From contig CM034233.1 of the NCBI GenBank assembly GCA_019916065.1, positions 12,171,573 to 12,235,572 of the forward strand: a stretch of DNA of 64,000 bases, written 5' to 3'. Below are positions 36,149-49,078 of this stretch, piece after piece (the stretch's first letter is position 1; every line of letters begins with the position of its first letter). Below the pieces are notes generated by a model. The model did not search any database. It saw only the letters and a list, made by a program, of their open reading frames with translations, and had not been told where the DNA came from. A program made the translations under genes and the position numbers. This stretch comes from Vitellaria paradoxa (Eukaryota; Streptophyta; Magnoliopsida; Ericales; Sapotaceae).

Positions 36149-37660
36149 AAGGAATTCTTTCCACCTAGGAAATTTTCTCTGGAAGGAAAATGCTTTTGCA
36201 CTAGAAAAGTTTACGAGAAAAAAGTACCCAAATGATGTGGCAATAACAATTGTCTAATAAAAAGGTACTTTGATGGGTTGTTCTTATGATGATTGCGTGA
36301 GCTTGCCACATCATTATTACAGCATTTTTAGTTGTATAGGATTACTCCTTTATTCCCCATCTTCTGTTGTAATATACTTCTGGTTGTTAAGGATTACTCT
36401 TCTATTCCCCATCTTCTGTTGTAATATACTTCTAGACAGGACATTTGAAGACAGATGGAGAGGGTGCACAAGGATCTCGCCATTTTCATGTACTCTTCCA
36501 ATTTCAATATGCGTCCAGAACTCCCTTCATTTTCTCTCTCTCTCTCTCTCTCTTTTTTTCCCAGTCAGAATGATGTCTCATCAACAAGATTTCTAAAGAA
36601 AAAAAGTAAATCTAATTAACTTATGCTACTACAGGACAAGAGATACTCTCCCCCTCTCTCTCTTCTTTTGCAGTTTCACTTGAGCAGAAAATATCAGAAT
36701 TCGAAATTAACTGCAGGCTCTCAAACCAGTATAGCCCCAATAAAACAAACCACTTCAAACCCATGTGGGGGGGATGAGGCAACAAAAAAGAGAGAATATG
36801 AACATGATTGCATATTGTCTACTTTATAAAATATAAAAGTACAAACCCGGTTTTATTGGAGGATCACACGCTCTCTACTCTGGCTGTCTTCCCTCCTTTT
36901 ATGACAGCAAATAGTTACTATACAGCAGAGTAACAAGTATGTTACAACGAGATACAGAATGAGGATTGAGATGACCCTGCATGAACTCGAAATCTCATAT
37001 ACATTGGAGGCCGACCGTTGGACAGGTAAGACTGGTTAAGTATGGACAATGATGAATCGAGGTGTTGATCACCAATCCCAATCTGTATATAACTAGACCA
37101 CATTGGATTCCCACCTCCCAGTTTGTTGTCTTATTACCTGATAGGAAGCATAAAATTTACAACTTTTTTGAGGGATTTGATAGACACAAAGGTGCACACA
37201 CGTTTGAAATGACGTGATTTTAAACCAATAAAGTTATTGTACATTTGGTGAGGAACACGAATTTCTAATTTTTCTACTACTTTTTTTGTAGTTGCCTGTT
37301 GCTTCCTTTTATATGATCCAGGTGACTTCCCATATAATAAGTACTCTTATAGCGTAAAGGGTTAGGAAAAGGAACGGAGCTAGGAATCTCTAATGAGGGG
37401 GGCCAAACTAGTAGAAGGCCCATACTTTTGGGGAAGGGGGGAGGCAACCTCCTGTGTATAAAATTTTTTAACTGAAAATACAGAAGATCTAGTGAGGTTT
37501 TTGATATCGTGAGGGGGGCCATGCTCCATATATAACTTCGTTCCTGGTTAGGAACTCCTTTCAAAAATTTGTTTGGAAGCAAATAAAGAAAACTATTAAT
37601 TGCAATCATCTCTGAAATGGTTAAGAATCAACACCCCAAGCTTCTAGAGTCATTATATGC
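36149..37660. other. Convergent 3' region between NIP and CRY1
   Basis: Holds both 3' UTRs. A polyadenylation-like aataaa follows the NIP stop near 36256. A 52-bp tandem duplication lies at 36339-36438 and a (CT)n tract at 36533-36552. A fragment of a dispersed repeat with 'gaggggggcca' motifs lies at about 37370-37560 (two copies of the motif, 37396 and 37512). No further gene is supported. Confidence 0.6.
36339..36438. repeat. 52-bp tandem duplication in NIP 3' flank
   Basis: Copies begin ggattactcctttattccc at 36339 and ggattactcttctattccc at 36391 and share ccatcttctgttgtaatata. Both lie within the probable NIP 3' UTR or just beyond it. Confidence 0.85.
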
Positions 37661-40600
37661 TTACCCAGTTTGAGAAAGCCGCCTCCAGTTCATTAGTTGG
37701 TGGGACTGTGGATGCCTCTGCAAGAAAGAGGTACTAGTTCCGATGCCATTTTCTTCACCCATGAGCTGTTCTGAGTAATTAGAAGTCGAGGGACACCATA
37801 CAGGAACTACGCCTCCATCCCTTTCTCTTCTAGTACTAGTACTAGAAGATTCTGTCGTGGAATCTTCAGCAATTCGCAGCCCTACGGTAGTAGTAAATTG
37901 TGGTAGCGTTGTGTTGTTTCGAACTGTTTGCATAACTCCTTGGTTTAGCACTTCTCTCCTTTCCTGATTCACATCAACATTTGTTGGCACTTCTGCCCTA
38001 CTGCCTGCTGCAGAATTTCCAAGATCTAAAGAAGCTTCGTCCTCTTCAACCCTTAACAATGAAGAAGTCATGCTCGGGACCATCTGATCCTCATATCTTC
38101 GACCTGTCGTAGGGTTGTTCCGTGCAGGTTCATGATCCACGTGGACCACGTCCATTTCTATGTCACGTGGAAAAGCAATAGGCAATAACTCGGAGTCTCC
38201 AAGCCCTTCTTCAGTTCCATTCTGAAGTGCGGCTCTTGAATATGCTTCCTGTTGCCACATCTCTGAAAGTGCTTCTTGCAATCTAGCTTTTGCTGCTTCT
38301 ATTTTCGCAATGGGAAGAGGGTAATTGGAACCGAGCTCAATTCCAGCAGCTTGAAGTACAGATTCTGGTGCATTCCAAGGGTGGTGTATCCATTCAGTAG
38401 GCAGTCTAGCAAGTTCAGGTAGCCACCGGCGTACATATTCTCCATTTGGGTCGAATTTGTAACCCTCAAACTGCCAAAAACCAATGAATCAACATCAAAC
38501 TGCCTTCAGCTGAAACTTATTCCATGCAAGCAATCAAATAATTAAACTTAGGGTAGCCCAATCCTAACTTTTTGGTGAGATGAGTAACTTACTTTATATA
38601 AGTAATCAAAGGGTGCGTTTGGAGCGCTGAAAATGTAGGAAAATCTCTAAAAACCTTTAAAAATCTCTAAAATTCTCTAATACATTTTGCCTTGTTTGTA
38701 TTTCGTGAAATTTCTATAAATTTATATATATCTACAAATCCCAACAAATTTTTACAAACCCAATAATATTTTCACAAACCCCAATAACTTTTTTACAAAT
38801 TTCAAAAACTTTTCAATAACTTTAAAGAATTTATGACACAAACCGTTTGAACAGACTCAAAAAAAACCGTTTAAACGGATTTAAAATCTAAAAAACTGAC
38901 ACAAAAGTCAAAAAGTTTCTGCCGAAATCCGTTCCAACGGTACTATTCATCTCCAAAAAACGTGATTTGGTGCTGAGTGTCAAACATCAAAAAGTTATCC
39001 GAATTACATTTTTTGTTATTTTTCAATGCTCCAAACCCCCCAACCAAAGGAAGCAGTTTGAAAGGGAAACTGTACTGTCAATAGAACTTGAAAATTTTGC
39101 AAAAAGAACTCATGATTTACATTTGAAACTCTGTTATGTTCTTTAGTTTATATATTCTTTCATGTTCAATCATGAAAGCAGTGTGCAAGGTCCATGAATC
39201 AGGAGTCAATGTACAAGAAAGGCATAATACAGAAATAGTACAACAAAACTATATTAGAAGGTATAATCCCAGTCCATCTGATAATCCCAATATGGAAAGT
39301 TGCATTTACGACAGAATACATCTCACATTTATTAAGGGATCGTTTGGTAACATTATCTTTTTTTATTTACATTTATATGTTTGTTTTCTGTTGTTTCTTT
39401 TTCTGAAATGAAAATTAAAACTCCGTTTGAAAATACAATTTTATTTATAATTACTAATTTTTATTTTCAAAAAATATTTAATTTTATTAGTTTTTTAAAA
39501 ATTAATTCAATTTAATAAATACATTTTACATTAATTTACTTTAATTATATTCTTTATTAAAAACAATTGAATAAAATATAAATATTATATCATTTAATCT
39601 AGTAAATATAAAATAATTTAATTATATTATTTATTAAAAATAATTGAATAAAATATAGTTCATAATAATTTAAATAATTTAGTTACGATATTTATTAAAA
39701 ATAATTTAATAAAATATAATTCATATTAATTAATTAATTTAATTATGATATTTATTAAAAATAATTTAATAACATATATTTATATTAATTAAATTATTTA
39801 TTAAATTAAATTAATATATTTTATTTTATTATTTATTAAAAATAATTTAATAATATATATTTCTTATTAATTAAATTAACTAATTTAATTTAATTATTTA
39901 TTAGAAATAAATTAATAATAGATATTGCATATTAATTTAATTAATTTAATTTAATTATATTATTTATTAAAAATAATTTTATTTTAATAAAATATTTGAA
40001 TAAAATAATTTATTTTAATATGATGTAACAAAAATAGATAAAGTATTAGAATTAACAAAATATTTACAACAAAACAAAAAATACACAGAGTGAAAATACT
40101 TTTTTTCTGTTTACGTTTTTCTGTTTAAATTTTCATTTTTTTGGAAACAAAAAAACGTAAACAGATTTAACAAACATGTTTTTGTTGTTAGTTTACAAAA
40201 TTTTGAACACATAAACAGAAAATAAAAACGTTATCAAACGGGGTCTAAAAGATTGATGCAAGAAACTGAAGTTTTTAAAATTTGCCATCTCAGTGTTTAA
40301 ACACTATCAGCTAAAACTTGCATAAAGGGGAAAAAATGCAGTGGCTACTAAAGAATTTGTAGTTGTTCTGTAGGTGCGAAAATCCTTGATGCTTTCACCT
40401 GAATCATCAATCCAAATGCGAACGAGAGAAAGGGCAGAAATAAACAGAAGTAAATCACATACAGGACATCATTTTATAACTGAGATAATTTTGCAGAGTT
40501 GGGATCAAGACTTTGATAGATTAAGTTACAAATCCGGCATTTCCAATTCATAGGGTAGCTGAAGTATGAATAAATGATACAGAGAACATATTTCAGTAAA

Positions 40601-43600
40601 AGGGATTTACAAAATATGTAATGATGTATTCACAAGTTAGAAAGAACAGAGGCAGAAGATGAAGCATAAAGTCAACCAAATTAACTCCAAAAATGAATTC
40701 TATACCTGTGGATTATCTATACGGTCAAACTCACGACCATCAAGGAGAGTCCCCGATATATACTGCCAACCAAGAGCATCACTCTCAAGATCTGCATCTA
40801 ACAGGGTATCCCAGAAATACTTCATACCCCATCTCCATGGAAGCTGCAGAACCTTCACAAAGAAACTAGACACTACTACTCGTATCCGATCATGTAGCCA
40901 GCCAGTAGCCCACAACTCTCTCATGCCGGCATCCACCAATGGATAACCAGTTCTACCTTGTCTCCACGCCTTAAAATAGTCCTCATCCACAACCCATGGA
41001 AAAAACTTTAGGTGCCCAAGAAGAGGCCTTTCGTGGCTGTGGGGGTGGTTAAAGCTCATGTATCTTGAATATTCCCTCAGACCAATAGACTTGAGGAACA
41101 AATTGACACTTTCTTCACCAGCTTTGTTCCCTTCATTAGCCCACAGAACTTGCTTAATGCGAACAAGATGGAAAACCTTGCGCACACTGACTTCCCCAAA
41201 ATGCAAATGGGGAGAAAGAAAAGAGGTTGTAGCGCTATCAGCCTTTCTACGGTTCTTAGAGTACTCAATAAGTGGGCCGTTGATAAAGGTAGTTAGTGCC
41301 TTATCCGCATTGCTCCAGCCAGGTGACCATGCACGAGAAAGAAGTGCATTGCTTCCTTTCTCTGATTCATCCTCAAATACCAATGTATCCGAAGGGCATC
41401 TAAACACATCACCTGAAAGCATGCCAGCAATGCATGCCAATACAAGTAATTTAAACAAAATTAGGAGAGAGAAAAAAAATCGGACAGGTAAAAGAGCTAT
41501 TATTTAAAAAATCATGAATTAACTTGAGTGCCTTGTATATAACCCAGTAAACATATTGAGGCTTGATCACACAACTAAAGATCTTTCTTTTCAGCTTTAA
41601 ATTAACTCATGAGCAAAAATATTTCTTGAATGTCTATTATACACTTGCAGGTGTTATTGTGAAGGAAAATTTTGATTCCCACCTAACAATATCAAATAGC
41701 TACTTTGTCAGACAATAAATCACCAAAAAAATGGTACCCACATATTACAATGTATTAATTTCAAGAATTTGGAATTTCCTGTTCTACTTCAATATAGGGG
41801 GCATTTGGAGTGATAAAAAGTGATAAAATTTGATAAAAATTATAGGTTCGTAATTCGTACAGTGACAAAAAAAAAATAATTTTTAGAGATTTTCATTATT
41901 TTTCATTGATTTTCAAATAATGTGGTAACAAATGGACTACTTGTAATAGAAATCAGAGGGTCTTCCCAGTGTTTGCAATCCATGGATTTTATAGTTTTGA
42001 CGGCTCAATAATTTCAGCAAAAATTATTTTGATTCCTAGTTAATTAATGTATATAACAAATTAGTTTAGCAAAATATGACGACATAATTGATATATAGAA
42101 GAATGTTCACAAGAATACTTGAAAGAGAATACCTGAGGTTATCCTCTTAGGTGGGAGAAGTGGAGCCTCAGGATCATAAGGCATGCTAAGGCATCTGTCC
42201 CAGAAAGCTTCAAAGGTTGTGAATGGATGACCCTCATCATCAGTAACTTCCCAAGGTTCATAGAGCAAGTCCGCATTGAAGGTGCGCACAACTATACCTT
42301 GAGCAGTTAAAACCTCCTTTGCCCTGTGATCCCTAATAAGTGACAAGGGATCTGCAGCAACAGTAAAAAGGAATTGTAATTGAACAGTGGACATAAAATT
42401 GCAAAATTTCTTTCTTTTGCCAAGGTATTAGGCTATCACACACACACTTCAAAAAAAGTGCCATATCTATATCTGATACACTGCTGGGACACTACATGTT
42501 GTAGACATCACATGACATGTCCAATTATTTTGTCATTTGTCTCTTCAAGCACATGATTAAGACAAATTTAGGATTGACTAGTTGAAACCCCCGAAAATCA
42601 TAAAATCTTCTATTTCATATTTTCTATTTCATATTTTGTTATGTGTTGTGTACTGAATTACTCAATTAGAGTATTCACATATATAGCTAATAAAAATTAT
42701 GTATTTTTTATCTATCCCTTCATCTCCGTATTCTCATTTTTTTCAAAATTACTGTATCACACGTCTTAGGTATTAGGACAACAATAAAGTTAAGTACTGT
42801 GGGAATGACACAATTACACAAAGGTAAAATAAAAAAGCAAATAAATAAATAAATAAATAAAATTGACGTGCTTAGATCACAAAATTATATAATAGATATA
42901 TCCTATACATCAAAGCTTAAAGTTAAAACCAGCAACAGATAGCCAAGAATTAAGCAACCAATTGAACAAGAAAATGATAGTAATGAAGGAAAGGATTACC
43001 ATTTAGAAGATACTAATCAATTCTAAACAAGGAGGAGCTAAAAACAAGAATCTTGGAATTAACTATTTTTTTTTCTTTTTTTTGGGGGGGGGGGGGTTGG
43101 GGGCACAAACAAAAAGAATATAGCACCTACAATCTCAGAATTCCAGGCAAAAAAAAAAAAAAAAAAGACAGGTCAAGATTTGAAACTAAAATATCATAAC
43201 ATTAATGAATTTGACTAAACAAAAGCCCAAAATTCACCCAAAAAAAAAAGAAAAAAGAAAAAACCCAAGTATATTACTAATCAAAGGTCAAATTTGATGA
43301 TCCAACATGATCCACAGGAAGAAATTGAGACTGACCATATAGGTGGTTGAAGAAAAGCTGGGTAGCACCAGTAGACTTGACAACCTCAAGGAGGGTGGAA
43401 ACAGTATCAGTAGATCTCTTGGTGATGAGAGAGGTGCCAAGGCTCCTCAAAGAGCAATCAAGGTGAGCCAAACTGTGCTTAAGCCACCACCTTGAGACCC
43501 TCCCAGGGTAGAATTGCCCTTCTTCTTCAGGTGCCCATATGAACACCGCAACCACTGCTCCTGCTCTCACCCCTGCAGCCAGTGCTGGGTTGTCTTCTAC

Positions 43601-43648
43601 CCTTAGATCTCTCCTAAACCACACTATGCTACAGCCACCACCTGGCAT
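37661..43648 (-). CDS. CRY1: Cryptochrome 1 blue-light receptor, 682 aa
   Basis: Flavoprotein photoreceptor controlling de-etiolation and the clock. Exons on the minus strand: 43336-43648, 42133-42351, 40706-41412, 37661-38470, total 2049 nt, in phase. Start MPGGGCSIVWFRRDLRVEDN; the in-frame sequence further upstream has no ATG. The photolyase-related half includes NHLYDPLSLIRDHRAK, SPGWSNADKALTTFINGPL, SFLSPHLHFGE, WRQGRTGYPLVDAGMRELWA and the FAD region LDADLESDALGWQYISG. The C-terminal extension has the DAS features: DQMVPS (about 541-546), the acidic VEEDEAS, and STTESSS (about 617-623). It ends NWRRLSQTG, the same end as Arabidopsis CRY1 (681 aa). Intron 3 (38471-40705) carries two MITEs. 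Reading frame is intact throughout. Confidence 0.96.
38612..39041. mobile_element. 430-bp hAT-like MITE in CRY1 intron 3
   Basis: The left terminus ggtgcgtttggagcgctgaaa and the right terminus tttcaatgctccaaaccccc are inverted repeats (about 17 of 21 positions). Flanks aatcaaag (38604-38611) and aaccaaag (39042-39049) look like an 8-bp duplication with one mismatch, as in hAT elements. The interior contains repeated 'ctacaaa/acaaaccc' units. Confidence 0.65.
39336..40245. mobile_element. 910-bp Tourist-like element (family C) in CRY1 intron 3
   Basis: The left end gggatcgtttggtaacatta and the right end aacgttatcaaacggggtc are inverted repeats. They are flanked by TAA at 39333-39335 and 40246-40248. 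The interior is a very AT-rich array of 'tatttattaaaaataattta' units. A second copy begins at 63390 and runs off the window. Non-coding. Confidence 0.85.
41799..41940. mobile_element. Truncated MITE related to 7669 family in CRY1 intron 2
   Basis: Left end gggcatttggagtgataaaa followed by gttcgtaattcgtacagtgac, matching the internal motif of the copies at 7669 and 16118. A clear right terminus is not seen. Confidence 0.4.
43069..43101. repeat. Oligo-T/oligo-G junction in CRY1 intron 1
   Basis: A T-rich run passes directly into 13 G residues (43084-43096). Same arrangement as at 1183, 3213 and 10918. Confidence 0.8.
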
Positions 43649-43902
43649 CTCCCCAAAATTTACCAAAACCCGAATCTCTCTCTCTATATGTATTATATGT
43701 ATATATATATATATATCCTCTCTCCCCTCCCCCCTGGAGAGGACAGCAGGGGATGGTAATTAGTCGTATGCTTTTGCCGTGGACTATAGTTTTCAGTAAT
43801 ACGAGAAGGGAATTTTGGGCCACGAGGAAGAGAAAAATGTGTGCCGAGTACCTTGCCTTCTACGTTTACTTAAATTTCCCAGGTTTTGGGTCAATCGGCT
43901 CT

Positions 43903-44037
43903 GCCCCGCACTTGGGTTTTAGATAATTTGGCAATCAAAAGGACCATTCAGAGAAAGAGAGGGAGAGATTTGCCCTGCAATTGGGTTTTAGATAATTTGG
44001 CAATCAACAGGACCATTCTGAGAGAGAGAGAGAGAGA
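43903..44037. repeat. 69-bp tandem duplication upstream of CRY1
   Basis: Two copies share ttgggttttagataatttgg (43912 and 43981) and gaccattc, each followed by a GA-rich tail. The second tail has expanded into (GA)n. About 260-390 bases upstream of the CRY1 ATG on its own strand, so in promoter or leader. Confidence 0.8.
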
Positions 44038-44572
44038 GGGAGAGAAGAGGGGGGGGGGGAAGCAACTGATAGACAGTTTGCAGCCACAAGTTCTGTTTTC
44101 TGGTTATTTATTTATTTATTTATCTATTCCTCTTATCCTTTGCAAAATATATCAAATTTCACCACTCTCCCAAATCCCAAATTTTCACTATCTATTGGCT
44201 CCTTTTGGTGTTGGATTTGACAAAAAAAAAAAAATATTAGAATTTTTTTTATTTTGTAATATTTTACGATTAAATTTCGGCATATATATATATATATATA
44301 TATATATTTTTTACAAACTAAACACCACACCTATAATCCTCACAAAATGAAATATGGTTTGGTTTTCTGAATTATTGTTTATATAAAAGTGATTGGACTT
44401 TCAGAGTTTTTCTAGTGTACTCAACAGCGGCAGGGCACACGGATGGTCAATGAGACCAAGGCTTTGTTCTCAGCCAAAATTAACTTTGGTCACTTGCCCT
44501 GCCTAGATGGAAAGGGCATATTTGGAGTTTCTTCTTTCTGCTAAATTTTATTATCAAAAGGTAATATGAGGG

Positions 44573-44581
44573 GTAACTAAG

Positions 44582-44667
<86 letters not shown>

Positions 44668-44682
44668 AAGTGGGTAACTAAG

Positions 44683-44713
<31 letters not shown>

Positions 44714-44722
44714 TTTAAGTGG
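44573..44722. repeat. Duplicated (AT)n microsatellite unit
   Basis: The unit 'gtaactaagattttat-(AT)n-ttttaagtgg' occurs twice in tandem. The first AT tract is about 75 bases (44587-44662), the second about 25 bases. The tract length is likely to vary between individuals and to be hard to assemble. Confidence 0.85.
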
Positions 44723-45433
44723 CCATTAAAGGCTTACCACACTAAAGACCCTAAGGATTAACCCAGACACATTGAGTCATCAAAAAAGAAAATTATTATT
44801 AAAAGGTATTATCACAATTAAATGATTAGTTATGCATTTATTATTATTAAAAATATAACTAAATAATAATTTTTATATTACAAAATTTTCGTTGTCATAT
44901 AATTTTAACAATGAATTTTGCTAAAATTATTGTTGACAAGGAAACAATTTTTTCGATCTTAATTTAGTGTTAGTTTAAGAGCAACATCATTTTTACAGCA
45001 ATAAAAAAGCATAAAAAATTAAATCACAAGTCAAATTAATTTTAAGTAATTTTATATAAATTATATTATTTACGGTGCAATATCAGATTATTCTTTTATA
45101 GAGTTTATTTCGAGCTTTAAACAAAAAAAAACAGATTTTTATGAAATTTAAATTTTTTACTCATTATACAATTAGGAAATTATAAATTTTTATGTAATTA
45201 TTTCAATTCAACTCATTTTGTGCTTGCACGTAAATTTTTTTTTTTTAAGCTTTGTTTTTTCAATTTTTTTTTTTTAAAATGTACATAAAACGTCAAAAAC
45301 CATCCAAATTAAAAAAATAAAATTATATTTTTTAGAAAAAAAAGTTATATATGATAAAAAAAATTTATCCGAGCATGACTAAATTAAAATAAATTTGGAA
45401 TGCCAAACCGGATACACCTCTTTTATATAAAAT

Positions 45434-45436
<3 letters not shown>

Positions 45437-45484
<48 letters not shown>
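45437..45484. repeat. (TC)n-(TA)n compound microsatellite
   Basis: About 17 TC units followed by about 8 TA units, 240 bases left of the CACTA terminus. Confidence 0.9.
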
Positions 45485-45485
<1 letters not shown>

Positions 45486-45757
45486 GTATGTAAGATTTTC
45501 TTTAAAAACTTTAAATTTTTACATGCATACTAAGATTTGGAAGCAGGTCATGTAGCTACCCCTGTATTAACAACCCGGATAGTTGTTGTTAATTTTTTTT
45601 TTTAAAAGAAATAAGGAGAAGAAACAAAATGAGTTAATATACATAAATAGAAAGTAGTTGAAAGTCTCATTCAATGTTTTCACATATTAAATTAATTTCC
45701 CCTCCCCTCCAGGCAAATCAATATACACTACTAGAGATTGGGTGAACGGCGAATGGA

Positions 45758-45960
45758 AACCTCGGGCGACCGCTTTAAGCGGTCACTAGAAGAGTATTAG
45801 CGACCGCTTAAGGCGGTCGCTTAAACTGCTGTCGCTAATCCCGTGCGGCAAGGTATCGACGACGAAAAAATTCGCACGATCGCTTTAAGCAGTCGCAAAT
45901 ACTGTTTTAGCGACGGTATTTGCGACCGCTTAAAGCAGTCGCTGATTCTCTAATTATATC
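45758..45960. repeat. Left subterminal repeat array of the CACTA element
   Basis: Direct and inverted copies of a core near AGCGACCGCTT. Examples are cgaccgctttaagcggtc (about 45767-45784) and ttagcgaccgcttaaggcggtcgc (about 45798-45821), with more at 45866-45945. In En/Spm the TNPA protein binds such repeats. Locally GC-rich against an AT-rich background. Confidence 0.85.
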
Positions 45961-46125
45961 GAACAGAACGCCTCCCTCTTTTTCCTTTCCTTCCCTCCCT
46001 CTTTTTCCTCTCCCTCCCTCGCGCTCTCTCTTCTCTCCCCCCTCTGCCGTGCCAGAGGTGTCCCGCCACTGCCGCCGCTGCCGTCGCTGGAGGTTTATTT
46101 CTTTCGCTCTCTTGCTCTCTCTCTT

Positions 46126-46159
<34 letters not shown>

Positions 46160-46160
46160 A
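45961..46160. repeat. CT-rich and (CT)n tract inside CACTA left end
   Basis: Pyrimidine-rich tract (ccttccctccctc and similar) ending in a pure (CT)n run at about 46121-46158, with a short GC-rich gccgccgctgccg insert. Open frames through it on both strands are simple-sequence artefacts. Confidence 0.8.
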
Positions 46161-49078
46161 TAAACATGCACTAATATTTTTTTTTTGTTTATTATAGTTT
46201 TTTTGGAGGTTAAGTCAACACTACACCAGGTTTGGATTTTTTTTTTTTTAGTTTGAAATTTTTTTTATATTTTCTGTATTTTTCATGTTTATTGTTAGAT
46301 AAATGTAAATAATTTTTTTTTTGTTTTTGTGGTTAGGGGTTTGATGATTATCTATACATGCATGTATGTATTATTGTTTGTTTAATTTTTTTTATTTTAG
46401 TTACTCTTTAACTTGTTTATTTCATGTGTATATTGTGTAATTTTTTTTTATGTATGTTGCTGTTGTTTTTAATTTTTTTTAATTTGCTGTTTTTTTTTCT
46501 GTTTTTTTGTTTGCTGTTTTTTTTTCTGTATTTTTTATTTGTTGTTTTTTTTAATATTCTGTTTTTTAATTTTATTTTATAAAAATTGGTATGTTGGAAG
46601 AAAAAAAAAAAGAGATTTTAGAAGAAAAATTTAGTGAGTGGGAAAAATTGTTGTGTTTTGTGCGGTGAGTAAAAAATTTATATTTTATTATTTTGTAATT
46701 TGTGTTTATAGAAATTTATAAAATTTTGTATTATTTTACTGTACTCCAAAAGTTGCCAGTATAGACGATAAATTTAAAGGATTTGGGGGAGTTTTGTAAA
46801 TTTCATGATTTGCAAGTTATACCGTTAAATTAAAATTTAATGATTTAAATTAATTTAAATTTTTTTAATTAAATAATATAACTGTATCTGTAATATTGAA
46901 TTAAAATTCAATAAATTTAAAATTCTGAGGATACTCTGAAATTCTCAGAATTTCAAAACTCTGAAGATAGAATTAGAACGTTAGAATAAAATGAAAAAAA
47001 ATATTTATTTAATTTTTTATTTAATTATTAAGATTAAAATTATAAAAATATAATGAATATTTAAATTCTTATAATTTAATTACCTATTTTTAATATGATA
47101 GGTAAAATATATTATAAAATAATAACTTAGAAGAAATATAATAATGTGATCACTTGACATGAAAAACAAAGAAATTAACATCTTGTGATACTTGGAAAAT
47201 TATGCATGTGACCTTTTGTCACATCAATCCTCATAGATGAAGTCAAATTTTTGGCTTGGGAGCTATTTTTTTGGGGCGTTAAACTTGGGCTTAAAAAATT
47301 ATATTTAATGAATAAAAATAAAATAATATATATACAAATAGTATAATCAATTGAATTTTAAATTTTAGATTATATAGGAGTATTTAGTTTATTAAAAATA
47401 TTAAAAATTTTTATTAACTATTTTTAATATCTTTCAATTAAATTTTGCCACGTGTTACTTTTTCACTAATTTATTTTTTTAACCATTTAAACACTATCAT
47501 ATAACAACTAAGAGAAAATAAAATTTTAAGGAGATTTTTTTTGGTAATTGACTAAATTTTAAAGAGATTGATTTATAACTTAAATTTTTTTTAATTCAAA
47601 ATTTATATATACCAATATTAGTTTTTTTTTTCTAATAAGACTAATTATTTTTAAAAATTTTTGAGGAATCAAATTATAATATAAATTTTTTTAATCAAAA
47701 ATTTACATACATAAATATCATTTTTTTTAAATCAGAGATGTCACCCGGGCCCACCACAGCCTTGTCCGCGTCAACCCTTGGGATGGTTTTACAAGTTAGG
47801 AAAATCAAATATTAGTCAATTTTTTTTATTATTACTTTTTATCTATACAATATTTTTTTATTAATTTTGTTTATTTAATAATTTTAAAGCATAGTAGTCA
47901 CGTTTAAAAATTTATAAACAAATACTTCAAATAAAAAAATCACCCACAGATGAGCCAAAAAAAAAAATTTTTGACTTTTTTATTTCTCTTTTAACAGTGG
48001 GTAAGTTCTCTTATTTTCAATTATTTCTTTATAAATATCACAGGATGAGGGTAAAACACTGTTAAATTTGTAATACATGTAAAACTTCATAATCTAACTC
48101 TTGCTGGGAGGACTCATGCCTCTTCCGCTTTCAACTGGTAGTTCGACTGGTATCTTATACTTCATTAATTTTACTATATTATTTATTTTTAAATTAATTA
48201 AATTAAATAAATTATAACATTTATCAAAAATAATTTTAGTTTAATAAAATCTTTGATTAACTTACCTTACGGAAATTAAATTATATTATGATATTTATAA
48301 TGTTAGACAATAATACTAAAAATATGAGAATTAATATATAGTTTAATGTAAAAATAATATATAGTTTGAAAAAAGTATAAAAAGTTAGTAAAAGTTGATA
48401 GATTATTTAATAAATTAAATACAATAAAGTTTGTAAACTTTTAAACATATTACTTATTTTCATAAAAAGAATACATTTAAATAAGAATGGATGCATAAGA
48501 CAAAAAAAAAATTAATAATAATTTTCACTTGTATGTAAGTTCTCTTATTTTATAACATTTTCATGAATGTAAATAGCATACTTAAAAATTATTAAAAAAA
48601 TATTATGAAAAATATTAAATAAAAAGTATCATAAATAGGAAACAATAATACTAAAAAATATTAATATCGTAATATTTGTTGTTAATTTATATATTTTGAA
48701 TTAAACAATAATACTAAAAATAGTAAGATTAGGTAAATAATAATATTAAATTACAATTTTTAGGTTCATTAAATATTTATATTAGTTAAAATATTAAATA
48801 ACGAATTAGAATATTGATAATATAATTAATTTAGGTTAAATTAGACGCTTTCAATTAATATTGTAATGGCTGGTTACTCAAATGATTGAAAATACTTTTA
48901 TTATTTGAAATCATAGTTTGATTTATGTTATAATGAGTAAATATTGAATTATTCGTAATATCTAATGTTAATTTATTTAATTTGTATCATATTATTTTAT
49001 TTGTTGTATATTTGATCTTCGGATAATTTATTGAAATGTTATTTTTTTGAATAACAATAATTAACTCTAATTACAAGA

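Larger units (their letters stand above)
43649..45725. other. CRY1 5' flank and intergenic DNA up to the CACTA element
   Basis: Upstream of the minus-strand CRY1 ATG. Contains an (AT)n/(CT)n stretch at 43677-43717 in the likely leader, a 69-bp tandem duplication (about 43903-44035), (AT)n at 44281-44306, the very long AT microsatellite at 44588-44713 and a (TC)n-(TA)n tract at 45437-45484. No gene is supported. Confidence 0.55.

Noticed and set aside
43649..43666. Upstream extension of CRY1 exon 1 (VNFGE before MPGGG)
   Set aside because: In frame, but there is no ATG upstream; the first in-frame ATG is at 43648 and matches the family start.
44133..44350. Frames with repeated IY residues near CRY1
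   Set aside because: Produced by the (AT)n microsatellite at 44281-44306.
45907..46174. Open frames on both strands rich in RE and LS
   Set aside because: They come from the CT/GA simple repeat at the CACTA left end.
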